DNA from: Streptomyces sp. TRM70350
Lineage (GTDB): Bacteria; Actinomycetota; Actinomycetes; Streptomycetales; Streptomycetaceae
Assembly: GCF_019219825.1 (NCBI RefSeq)
Contig: NZ_JAHUXH010000019.1
Location: 82,601-146,600 of the forward strand
Direction: 5' to 3'
Length of the DNA: 64,000 nt
Below the pieces are notes generated by a model. That model was not told where the DNA came from and searched no databases. It saw nothing but the letters and a program-made list of their open reading frames with translations. Positions within the stretch are counted from its first letter, which is position 1; each line of letters opens with the position of its first letter. Of this stretch, positions 15,588-23,628 are shown piece after piece. The position numbers and the translations under genes are program-made.

Positions 15588-18290
15588 CTACCCGGTCGGG
15601 CCTCCGAAGAGGCCACCTCCGTTGCCGTTACCGTTGCCGTTGCCGTTCTCGTCACCGGTATCCGTAGGTTCGGGTGATGAGGTCACGCCACCGTCGGTGC
15701 CGCCGGTGTCCGTACCGCCGGTCTCCGTGCCACCGGTGTCCTGGCAGGTCCAGTCGAAGGCATCACAGGTGTCGCTCACCGAGGGCGAGGGAGTGACCTC
15801 GGACTCAGTGGGCGTCGGGGTCGGCGACGGGCTTTCCTCCTCCTCGGTCTCGGTGACTGTGGGAGTCGGCGTCGGCGTCGGCAGCTCGTTGACCACCTCG
15901 CCGATGGGCTCTGGTTCCGGGAACTTCTTCGCCGGCTCGCCCTTCAGGGCCTGCTCCATGTAGTCGTGCCAGATCTCCGCCGGGAACGAGGCACCGTGAA
16001 TCGACTTCTGGTCGCCTGTTCCGTACATCTCCAGAAACGTGCGGTTCTTGATGTTCTCGTCGTCGGGATACCGGAACATGCTGATCGCGGTCGACAGCTG
16101 GGGGGTGTAGCCGACGAACCAGGCCGACTTGTTGCCATCGGTGGTACCGGTCTTACCGGCCACCTCCCGGCCCGTCAGCTGGGCGTTGGTACCCGTACCC
16201 TCCTCGACCACGGTCTTCAGAACGTCGGTGACGTTGTCGGCGACCTTCGCGCTGAAGGCTTCCTTGTCCTGCACCTCGTGCTCGTAGAGCGTGCCGTCCT
16301 TGTCCGTGACCTTCTGCACGGAGTACGGGTCACGCTGCTTGCCGCTGGCCGCGAAGGTGGCGTACGAGCCCGCCATGCGGATCGCGCTGGGGTCGGAGAT
16401 GCCGAGGGAGAACGACGGGTACTCAATACCGGCCAGGCTGCTCTCCAGCACACCTGCGTCGACGGCCGCCTCCTTGACCTTGTCCAGGCCGACGTCCATG
16501 CCGAGCTGCACGTAGGCCGAGTTCACCGAGAACTGCATCGCCTCACGGAGGTCGATCTGGTAGTTCGGTGGGTCGCCGTACGTCTCGTCACCGTCGTTGA
16601 CCTGCAGCCACTCCTCGCCCTTGTCGTTGTGCCAGACCGACCCGTCGTAGTTCTTGATCTTGAGCTTGTTCTTGCCGTTGTACAGACTCTTCGGGGAGAC
16701 GACGGTGCGCTCGTCCTGGGCCTGTGTGGGACCGAGGTCGGGATCGCGGACGCCCCACTTCATGGCCGCCGCGAGCACGAAGGGCTTGAACGTCGATCCG
16801 ACCTGGGCGCCGGTTTCGTTGGCGTTGTTGGTGAAGTGCTTGGTCGCGTCCTCACCGCCGTAGATGGCCACGATGGCACCGGTCGCCGGATCCACGGAAG
16901 CGCCGCCGAACTGGACGTGCGTGTCCGTCTCGGGGCGTTTCTTGGGGTCGATGTTGGCCTTCTGGACCTTCGTGACGGCCTTTTCGAGCTCATCGACCTT
17001 CTTCTTGTCGAAGGTGGTGTAGATCGAGAGGCCGCCTTCCCGCAGCTTGCGCTCGGTCACGCCGGTCGTCTCGCTGTTGTTGACCAGGTAGCCGTTGGCG
17101 AGGTCCACGAGGTAACCGATCTGGCCGCTCAGCGCCCTGTTCGCCCGCGGGTTCTCGACCTTGGGCAGCCCGGTGTACTTGGCTCGCTCCGTGGCGCTCA
17201 GATGACCGTACTCGACCATCTTGTCCAGCGTGTCCTGCATCTGGGTCAGGGCCCGCCTCTTGTTGGCGTCCGGCGTGGCGGCGGGGTCGATGGACGTCGC
17301 GCCGGCCGGGTCGTAGTACGTGGCGCCCTTGAGCATGGCCGCCAGGAAGGCGCACTCGCCCGCGTTCAGGTCGATGGCGTCCTTGTTGAAGTACGCGCGC
17401 GCGGCCGCCTGGATACCGAAGGCGCTCCGGCCGTAGTACGCGGTGTTGAGATAGCCCTCCATGATCTTGTCCTTGGGGACGGAGGCGCCCACCTTGATGG
17501 AGACGAAGAGCTCCTTGAACTTACGGGTGAGGGTCTGCGACTGGTCGTCCAGCATGGCGTTCTTGACGTACTGCTGGGTGATGGTCGAACCACCCTGCGT
17601 CTCGCCGCCCCGAGCCATGTTGAACACCGCGCGGGCGATGCCCTTCGGGTCGATGCCGCTGTCCGTCTTGAAGGTCTTGTTCTCCTGGGAGATGACCGCG
17701 TACTGCATGTTCTTGGGGATCTGCGACAGATTGATGATCTGCCGGTTCGTCTCCCCGCCCGTGGACACCATCTCGGTGCGGTCGGACCAGTAGTAGACGT
17801 TGTTCTGCGCCTTGGCGGCCTTCGCCACGTCCGGGACGCCCACCATGGCGTATCCGATGCCCGCGACGGCGACCATGCTCCCGAAGAAGCCGAGACACAG
17901 GCCGGAGACGAGCTTCCAGGAGGGGGCCCAGCGGCGCCAGCCGTACTTGCCCGCGCGCGGATAGTCGATGATCCGCTTCCTGTCGGAGGCCGCCACGCGG
18001 CCCCGCCCCGGTCCCGCTGCGCCGGCGCGCCGGCTGCCCCGGCCGGGGTCGGCCGCTCTGCGACGACCGCCACCACTTCTCTGTGCCGCGCGCCGGGCCT
18101 CGGCGCGGCCGCCGGACGGCCGCCCCTCTCCTCCCGGCCCATAGGAACCCGACCCGTACGCGTCGGAAGGAGACCCGGTGGCGCCTCGCGGTGCCGCACG
18201 GCGGCCGGAGGACGAACCGGACTGGCCGCGTCGGGCCGCGGCACGTCCGCCTCCCTGCGGCTGCGGCGGTTTGCGACGGTGCTCGCTCAT
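15588..18290 (-). CDS. Class A penicillin-binding protein (bifunctional)
   Basis: The 900-residue enzyme starts at ATG 18290 (AGGAGT 9 nt upstream). It has a basic Gly/Arg/Pro-rich cytoplasmic tail (1-125), one membrane helix (about 126-150), a GT51 glycan polymerase domain with SQENKTF around catalytic Glu203 and GGSTITQQYVKN, and a transpeptidase domain with STFK (about 497-500), SVN (about 587) and KTGT (about 711). A Thr/Pro/Glu-rich tail ends in Asn-Gly repeats. In the GT motif the common Asp after Glu is Asn and the usual His is Asp. It polymerises and crosslinks peptidoglycan at the membrane. Confidence 0.93.
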   Translation of the reverse strand: MSEHRRKPPQPQGGGRAAARRGQSGSSSGRRAAPRGATGSPSDAYGSGSYGPGGEGRPSGGRAEARRAAQRSGGGRRRAADPGRGSRRAGAAGPGRGRVAASDRKRIIDYPRAGKYGWRRWAPSWKLVSGLCLGFFGSMVAVAGIGYAMVGVPDVAKAAKAQNNVYYWSDRTEMVSTGGETNRQIINLSQIPKNMQYAVISQENKTFKTDSGIDPKGIARAVFNMARGGETQGGSTITQQYVKNAMLDDQSQTLTRKFKELFVSIKVGASVPKDKIMEGYLNTAYYGRSAFGIQAAARAYFNKDAIDLNAGECAFLAAMLKGATYYDPAGATSIDPAATPDANKRRALTQMQDTLDKMVEYGHLSATERAKYTGLPKVENPRANRALSGQIGYLVDLANGYLVNNSETTGVTERKLREGGLSIYTTFDKKKVDELEKAVTKVQKANIDPKKRPETDTHVQFGGASVDPATGAIVAIYGGEDATKHFTNNANETGAQVGSTFKPFVLAAAMKWGVRDPDLGPTQAQDERTVVSPKSLYNGKNKLKIKNYDGSVWHNDKGEEWLQVNDGDETYGDPPNYQIDLREAMQFSVNSAYVQLGMDVGLDKVKEAAVDAGVLESSLAGIEYPSFSLGISDPSAIRMAGSYATFAASGKQRDPYSVQKVTDKDGTLYEHEVQDKEAFSAKVADNVTDVLKTVVEEGTGTNAQLTGREVAGKTGTTDGNKSAWFVGYTPQLSTAISMFRYPDDENIKNRTFLEMYGTGDQKSIHGASFPAEIWHDYMEQALKGEPAKKFPEPEPIGEVVNELPTPTPTPTVTETEEEESPSPTPTPTESEVTPSPSVSDTCDAFDWTCQDTGGTETGGTDTGGTDGGVTSSPEPTDTGDENGNGNGNGNGGGLFGGPTG

Positions 18291-18560
18291 CGAACGACTA
18301 CTCCTAGGGCAGGCGCACCCTGGCGCGCCTGGAAACGGCGGCTGGTTTCCGGTCCCCCCGAAGTACGGATGTGGTCGGTTCTGCATTCATCCGTACTGCA
18401 CCGGGGACGAGGACGCCCCCAGAGGCAACTCGGTTCCCGGTGGTGTGCATGCCGCACAGACTACGCAGCACCAAAACGCACCTAGTCCTGAAGTTCACCC
18501 CAAAACAGGCAAGTCGCTTCCTGCGAATCAGTGATGTGACGCCGTTCACGATTCCCCCTC

Positions 18561-18614
18561 TTGTCGCATTCCAGGGACCGTTCTATCGTCTTGATGTATC
18601 GAGTCGATACATCA
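18561..18614 (+). promoter_or_regulatory. padR promoter with PadR operator
   Basis: TTGTCG (18561-18566) and TATCGT (18584-18589) are spaced by 17 bp. Two bases further, TGATGTATCGA (18592-18602) and TCGATACATCA (18604-18614) form a perfect 11-bp inverted repeat around one base, holding the ATGT...ACAT half-sites of PadR operators. The operator overlaps the expected transcription start, fitting autorepression. It lies in the 374-bp gap 18291-18664, in which I see nothing else. Confidence 0.7.
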
Positions 18615-18664
18615 GCGCGACATAAAGACCGTGACGGCCCTACCGCGGCAGAGAGGAGGCGACG

Positions 18665-19348
18665 ATGAGCCGGCGCTCCGGGATCCTCGAGTTCGCCGTA
18701 CTCGGCCTGCTCCGCGAATCTCCGATGCACGGCTACGAGCTGCGCAAACGACTCAATACGTCACTGGGTGTGTTCCGTGCGTTCAGCTACGGGACGCTTT
18801 ACCCCTGCCTCAAGACGCTGGTCGCCAACGGCTGGTTGATCGAGGAGCCGGGGACCACGTCCGAGGACGCCCTCGCCGCTCCACTCACCGGCCGTCGCGC
18901 CAAGATCGTCTACAGGTTGACGGCGGAAGGTAAGGAGCACTTCGAACAGCTACTCTCGCAGACCGGCCCGGACGCGTACGAAGACGAGACCTTCGCCGCC
19001 CGGTTCGCCTTCTTCGGTCAGACCTCCCGTGACGTACGCATGCGCGTGCTGGAGGGCCGCCGCAGCCGACTGGAGGAGCGCCTTGAGAAGATGCGCGCCT
19101 CCCTGGCCCGCACCCGGGAGCGCCTCGACGACTACACCCTCGAGCTCCAGCGCCACGGAATGGAGTCCGTGGAGCGCGAAGTGCGCTGGCTGAACGAGCT
19201 CATCGAGAGCGAGCGGGCCGGGCGGGACCTTCGCGGTTCCGCCACCGGGGGGTCCGCTCAGCAGGACACCACATCTGGAGCGTCGGGCGACCTGCCCCGG
19301 CCCGGGGACACCTCTCGGCCGGATTCGTCCGACGACACCGCCACGTGA
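18665..19348 (+). CDS. PadR-family transcriptional regulator
   Basis: The 227-residue protein begins MSRRSGILEFAVLGLLRESP, MHGYELRKRL being the PadR winged-helix hallmark (residues about 20-30). The wing region reads YGTLYPCLKTLVANGWL and is followed by GRRAKIVYRLTAEG. The second half (about 105-180) is a long coiled-coil with LEERLEKMRASLARTRERLD, the dimerisation helices of the larger PadR subtype. The last 40 residues are low complexity. It precedes ino1 by 45 bp on the same strand and may control it together with itself. Confidence 0.9.
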   Translation: MSRRSGILEFAVLGLLRESPMHGYELRKRLNTSLGVFRAFSYGTLYPCLKTLVANGWLIEEPGTTSEDALAAPLTGRRAKIVYRLTAEGKEHFEQLLSQTGPDAYEDETFAARFAFFGQTSRDVRMRVLEGRRSRLEERLEKMRASLARTRERLDDYTLELQRHGMESVEREVRWLNELIESERAGRDLRGSATGGSAQQDTTSGASGDLPRPGDTSRPDSSDDTAT

Positions 19349-19393
19349 GGTCCCCGTCAGGGCCTCACCGAGTACACACAGGGAGCAACCGGA

Positions 19394-20476
19394 ATGGGTT
19401 CGGTTCGCGTAGCCATCGTCGGCGTGGGCAACTGCGCCGCGTCGCTGGTGCAGGGAGTCGAGTACTACAAGGACGCCGACCCGGCGTCCAAGGTCCCCGG
19501 CCTGATGCACGTCCAGTTCGGCGACTACCACGTCCGTGACGTGGAGTTCGTCGCCGCGTTCGATGTCGACGCGAAGAAGGTCGGTCTCGACCTCGCGGAC
19601 GCCATCGGCGCCTCCGAGAACAACACCATCAAGATCTGCGACGTACCGCGCACCGGCGTGACCGTCCAGCGCGGCCACACCCTCGACGGCCTCGGCAAGT
19701 ACTACCGCGCCACCATCGAGGAGTCCGCCGAGGAGCCGGTCGACGTCGTCCAGGTCCTCAAGGACAAGCAGGTCGACGTCCTGGTCTGCTACCTGCCCGT
19801 CGGCTCCGAGGACGCGGCGAAGTACTACGCCCAGTGCGCCATCGACGCCAAGGTCGCCTTCGTCAACGCCCTCCCGGTGTTCATCGCCGGCACCAAGGAG
19901 TGGGCGGACAAGTTCACCGAGGCGGGCGTCCCGATCGTCGGTGACGACATCAAGTCCCAGGTCGGCGCCACCATCACGCACCGCGTCATGGCGAAGCTGT
20001 TCGAGGACCGCGGCGTCATCCTGGACCGCACGATGCAGCTCAACGTCGGCGGCAACATGGACTTCAAGAACATGCTCGAGCGTGAGCGCCTGGAGTCCAA
20101 GAAGATCTCCAAGACGCAGGCCGTCACCTCGCAGATCCCCGACCGGGAGCTCGGCGAGAAGAACGTCCACATCGGCCCGTCCGACTACGTGGCCTGGCTC
20201 GACGACCGCAAGTGGGCGTACGTCCGCCTGGAGGGCCGCGCCTTCGGTGACGTCCCGCTGAACCTTGAGTACAAGCTTGAGGTCTGGGACTCCCCGAACT
20301 CGGCCGGCGTCATCATCGACGCCCTGCGCGCAGCGAAGATCGCCAAGGACCGCGGCATCGGCGGCCCGATCCTCTCCGCGTCGAGCTACTTCATGAAGTC
20401 CCCGCCGGTTCAGTACTTCGACGACGTGGCCCGCGAGAACGTCGAGAAGTTCATCAAGGGTGAGGTCGAGCGCTGA
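19394..20476 (+). CDS. ino1: Inositol-3-phosphate synthase
   Basis: The 360-residue enzyme converts glucose-6-phosphate to inositol phosphate with bound NAD. The N-terminal Rossmann motif is VGVGNCAASLVQG (about 10-22). The actinobacterial signature stretches NALPVFIAGTKEW, VGDDIKSQVGATITHR and QLNVGGNMDFKNM follow, the last two around the active-site lysines. The product feeds phosphatidylinositol, mannosides and mycothiol, the low-molecular-weight thiol of these bacteria. PadR directly precedes it; a terminator-like hairpin follows. Confidence 0.93.
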   Translation: MGSVRVAIVGVGNCAASLVQGVEYYKDADPASKVPGLMHVQFGDYHVRDVEFVAAFDVDAKKVGLDLADAIGASENNTIKICDVPRTGVTVQRGHTLDGLGKYYRATIEESAEEPVDVVQVLKDKQVDVLVCYLPVGSEDAAKYYAQCAIDAKVAFVNALPVFIAGTKEWADKFTEAGVPIVGDDIKSQVGATITHRVMAKLFEDRGVILDRTMQLNVGGNMDFKNMLERERLESKKISKTQAVTSQIPDRELGEKNVHIGPSDYVAWLDDRKWAYVRLEGRAFGDVPLNLEYKLEVWDSPNSAGVIIDALRAAKIAKDRGIGGPILSASSYFMKSPPVQYFDDVARENVEKFIKGEVER

Positions 20477-20498
20477 GAGCTCATCTCCTGCTGGGCTG

Positions 20499-20530
20499 AG
20501 GGTTCCCGAGGCAGCGCGCCCGGGGACCCT
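20499..20530 (+). terminator. Terminator-like hairpin after ino1
   Basis: AGGGTTCCCG (20499-20508) pairs with CGGGGACCCT (20521-20530), 10 bp with one G-T pair and a 12-nt loop. Confidence 0.6.
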
Positions 20531-20552
20531 CCCCGTATGTGAGGCTGTGCCC

Positions 20553-21815
20553 ATGGCCGTCGTACGTGATCTACGCGTCCTGCTCCGCTTCCGGAACTTC
20601 CGACGCCTGCTCGCCGTGCGGCTGCTCTCCCAGGGCGCCGACGGCGTGTACCAGGTCGGGCTCGCCACCTACGTCGTCTTCTCCCCGGAGCGCCAGACCT
20701 CACCCGCCGCGATCGCCTCGGCCATGGCGGTCCTGCTGCTCCCGTACTCCCTGGTGGGCCCGTTCGCCGGCGCCCTACTGGACCGCTGGCGCCGCCGCCA
20801 GGTCTTTCTGTACGGCAACCTGCTGCGGGCCCTGCTGGCGTCGGCGACGGCCATCCTGATGATCACGCAGGTCCCGGACTGGCTGTTCTACGTCTCCGCC
20901 CTGTGCGTCACCGCCGTCAACCGCTTCGTCCTCGCGGGCCTGTCCGCCGCGCTGCCCCGCGTGGTCGACGAGGACCGCCTGGTGATGGCCAACTCCGTCT
21001 CCCCGACGGCCGGAACCCTCGCCGCGACCGCCGGTGGCGGCCTCGCCTTCGTCGTACGGCTGCTGATCGCGGACTCCGATGCCACGGTAGTGCTGGTGGG
21101 CGCCGCACTGTACCTCTGCTCGGCGCTGGCCTCGCTGAGCATCGGACGGGAAGTGCTGGGTCCGGACCGCGAGTTGGTGCAGCTACGGCTGAGGGCGGCG
21201 CTCTCCGGCACCGCCCGCGATCTCATGGCCGGCCTTCGTCATCTCGCCGAGCCCGCCCGGCGCGAGGCCGCCTGGGCGCTCGCGTCGATGACGCTGATGC
21301 GGTTCTGCTATGGCGCCCTGACGGTCATGCTGCTGATGCTCTGCCGATACGCCCTCACCACCAACCCCGACGACGGACTCGCCCTGCTGGGGCTGGCGGT
21401 GGGCGTCTCGGGCGCCGGCTTCTTCGCGGCGGCGGTGGTGACCCCGTGGGCCGCCGGCCGGTTCGGCCCCGGCCGTTGGATCGCCATCTGCGCAGCGTCC
21501 GCCGCCGTCCTGGAGCCCGCCCTCGGCCTCCCCTTCGCCACCGTGCCCATCCTGGTCGCGACCTTCGTCCTCGGCCTGACCACCCAGGGCGCGAAGATCT
21601 CCACGGACACGATCGTGCAGTTCTCGGTCGATGACGGCTTCCGGGGCCGGGTCTTCTCCGTCTACGACGTCCTGTTCAACGTCGCCTTCGTCGCCGCCGC
21701 CGGAGTGGCCGCCCTGATGCTGCCCCCGGACGGACGCTCGGTCCCCCTGGTCCTGGTGGTGGCAGTGATCTACGCAGCGGTTGCAACGGCTATGGCCGGC
21801 TTTGAACGCCGCTGA
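20553..21815 (+). CDS. MFS transporter of unknown substrate
   Basis: The 420-residue protein has 12 hydrophobic segments. The start at ATG 20553 gives MAVVRDLRVLLRFRNFRRLL, a typical MFS N-terminus of the enterobactin-exporter/MFS_3 kind. The loop between helices 2 and 3 is GALLDRWRRRQVFLYG, matching the GxLaDrxGrr motif. The C-terminal half has GAKISTDTIVQFSVDD before the last helices, as in MFS_3 proteins. It lies 76 bp downstream of ino1 beyond a hairpin and converges on the CCA-adding enzyme gene across two parS palindromes. Confidence 0.82.
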   Translation: MAVVRDLRVLLRFRNFRRLLAVRLLSQGADGVYQVGLATYVVFSPERQTSPAAIASAMAVLLLPYSLVGPFAGALLDRWRRRQVFLYGNLLRALLASATAILMITQVPDWLFYVSALCVTAVNRFVLAGLSAALPRVVDEDRLVMANSVSPTAGTLAATAGGGLAFVVRLLIADSDATVVLVGAALYLCSALASLSIGREVLGPDRELVQLRLRAALSGTARDLMAGLRHLAEPARREAAWALASMTLMRFCYGALTVMLLMLCRYALTTNPDDGLALLGLAVGVSGAGFFAAAVVTPWAAGRFGPGRWIAICAASAAVLEPALGLPFATVPILVATFVLGLTTQGAKISTDTIVQFSVDDGFRGRVFSVYDVLFNVAFVAAAGVAALMLPPDGRSVPLVLVVAVIYAAVATAMAGFERR

Positions 21816-21841
21816 GTGTCACATCAGCAGCGAGGGGCGAT

Positions 21842-21855
21842 GTTTCACGTGAAAC
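21842..21855. other. parS: parS site inside a 34-bp perfect palindrome
   Basis: The dyad of GTTTCACGTGAAAC extends perfectly from 21832 to 21865, with arms GAGGGGCGAT and ATCGCCCCTC. It sits 26 bp after the MFS stop codon, where a terminator is expected. Confidence 0.95.
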
Positions 21856-21898
21856 ATCGCCCCTCTTCGCATCCCCGGAGACCTTGTGACGGGCCCAT

Positions 21899-21912
21899 GT
21901 TTCACGTGAAAC
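21899..21912. other. parS: parS site inside a second 34-bp perfect palindrome
   Basis: The dyad extends perfectly from 21889 to 21922, with arms ACGGGCCCAT and ATGGGCCCGT. It lies just past the pcnA stop codon on the minus strand and 57 bp from the site at 21842. Confidence 0.95.
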
Positions 21913-21931
21913 ATGGGCCCGTTTCATGGCC

Positions 21932-23371
21932 TCAGCTCTGCTCGGCCCACCACTCCTTGAGCGCCGCGACCGCCTGGTCGTGCTCCATCGGGCCGTTCTC
22001 CAGGCGGAGCTCCAGCAAGTGCTTGTAGGCGCGACCGACGGCAGGGCCCGGCTTGATGCCCAGAATCTCCATGATCTGGTTGCCGTCGAGGTCGGGGCGG
22101 ATGGCGTCCAGTTCCTCCTGCTCCTGGAGCTGGGCGATCCGCTCCTCCAGGCCGTCGTACGCCCGCGACAGCGCCGCCGCCTTGCGTTTGTTCCGCGTGG
22201 TGCAGTCCGAGCGGGTCAGCTTGTGGAGGCGGTCGAGCAGGTGCCCCGCGTCCCGGACATAGCGGCGGACGGCAGAGTCGGTCCACTCGCCGGTGCCGTA
22301 GCCATGGAAACGAAGGTGAAGCTCGACCAGACGCGAGACGTCCTTCACGAGTTCGTTGGAGTACTTGAGCGCCGTCATCCGCTTCTTGGTCATCTTCGCG
22401 CCGACCACCTCGTGGTGGTGGAACGAAACCCGCCCGTCCTTCTCGAAGCGACGCGTCCGCGGCTTGCCGATGTCGTGCAGCAGCGCGGCCAGGCGGAGAG
22501 TCAGGTCGGGGCCCTCCTCCTCCAAGGCCATCGCCTGCTCCAGGACGATCAGCGTGTGTTCGTAGACGTCCTTGTGACGATGGTGCTCGTCACTCTCCAA
22601 CCGCAGAGCGGGCAGCTCTGGCAGCACATGATCGGCGAGCCCGGTATCGACCAGCAGCGTCAGGCCCTTGCGCGGGTGCCGGGACAGGATCAGCTTGTTC
22701 AGCTCCTCCCGGATCCGCTCGGCCGAGACGATCTCCAGGCGCCCGGCCATCTCCTTCATCGCGGTGACGACCTCGGGTGCCACCTCGAAGTCGAGCTGGG
22801 CGGCGAAGCGCGCGGCCCGCATCATCCGCAGCGGGTCGTCCGAGAAGGACTCCTCGGGAGTGCCCGGCGTACGCAGCACCCGCGCCGCCAGATCATCGAG
22901 CCCGCCGTGCGGGTCGATGAACTTGTTCTCCGGCAACGCGACGGCCATGGCATTCACGGTGAAGTCGCGGCGGAGGAGGTCCTCCTCGATGGAGTCGCCG
23001 TACGACACCTCCGGCTTGCGCGAGGTCCGGTCGTAGGCCTCCGACCGGTAGGTCGTCACCTCGATCTGGAAGCCGTCCTTCTGGGCACCGACCGTGCCGA
23101 AGGCGATCCCGACATCCCACACGGAATCCGCCCACGGCCGGATGATCTTCAGCACGTCCTCGGGACGGGCGTCGGTCGTGAAATCCAGATCGTTGCCGAG
23201 CCGGCCGAGCAGCACATCCCGGACCGAGCCGCCGACCAGGGCGAGTGAGAACCCGGCCTCCTGGAAGCGGCGGGCAAGGTCGTCGGCGACAGGCGCGACC
23301 CGCAGCGGCTCACTCGGAGCGTGGGGCGGCACCTGGCTCAGGGCACTGGTGTCATCGTTGGCGTTGGGCAC
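21932..23371 (-). CDS. pcnA: CCA tRNA nucleotidyltransferase
   Basis: The protein adds or repairs the 3' CCA of tRNAs. GTG 23371 is taken as start (VPNANDDTSALSQV, 479 residues), since the open frame further upstream looks non-coding. The nucleotidyltransferase head has LVGGSVRDVLLGRLGNDLDF (about 51-70), with the catalytic DLD, then the RRDFTVNAMA block. The C-terminal half holds an HD phosphohydrolase motif, HDIGKPRTR (about 280), common in the bacterial type. Most tRNA genes of these genomes lack encoded CCA, which makes the enzyme essential. No good Shine-Dalgarno is visible. Confidence 0.9.
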   Translation of the reverse strand: MPNANDDTSALSQVPPHAPSEPLRVAPVADDLARRFQEAGFSLALVGGSVRDVLLGRLGNDLDFTTDARPEDVLKIIRPWADSVWDVGIAFGTVGAQKDGFQIEVTTYRSEAYDRTSRKPEVSYGDSIEEDLLRRDFTVNAMAVALPENKFIDPHGGLDDLAARVLRTPGTPEESFSDDPLRMMRAARFAAQLDFEVAPEVVTAMKEMAGRLEIVSAERIREELNKLILSRHPRKGLTLLVDTGLADHVLPELPALRLESDEHHRHKDVYEHTLIVLEQAMALEEEGPDLTLRLAALLHDIGKPRTRRFEKDGRVSFHHHEVVGAKMTKKRMTALKYSNELVKDVSRLVELHLRFHGYGTGEWTDSAVRRYVRDAGHLLDRLHKLTRSDCTTRNKRKAAALSRAYDGLEERIAQLQEQEELDAIRPDLDGNQIMEILGIKPGPAVGRAYKHLLELRLENGPMEHDQAVAALKEWWAEQS

Positions 23372-23628
23372 AACAGAACAGGGTACGTGGCCCGGACGAC
23401 CGCGAGCGCCTCGATTAAGGGCGTGCGAACATCGCCGGCGATACGGCACAAGGCCACCCCTCGCGGCGTACGGAAGCGTTCCTCTTTATAGGCGCACATT
23501 CGGGACAGCGGCCCCGCCTCCCCCGATCTTGTGGAGCAGTCCGCGGCACTTCCCCTCAGCGCGCCTCGTTACCATGCGTGGACGCACATTCCGACGACCA
23601 CTGACGACGACGAGGGACGGGCGAGCGC

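Noticed and set aside
15617..15650. CCGTTG-type hexamer tract near the PBP stop
   Set aside because: It encodes the Asn-Gly repeats at the PBP C-terminus, so it is part of that gene.
15966..18485. Plus-strand frame of 839 residues opposite the PBP gene
   Set aside because: The minus strand has all PBP catalytic motifs in order; the plus frame has no recognisable motif.
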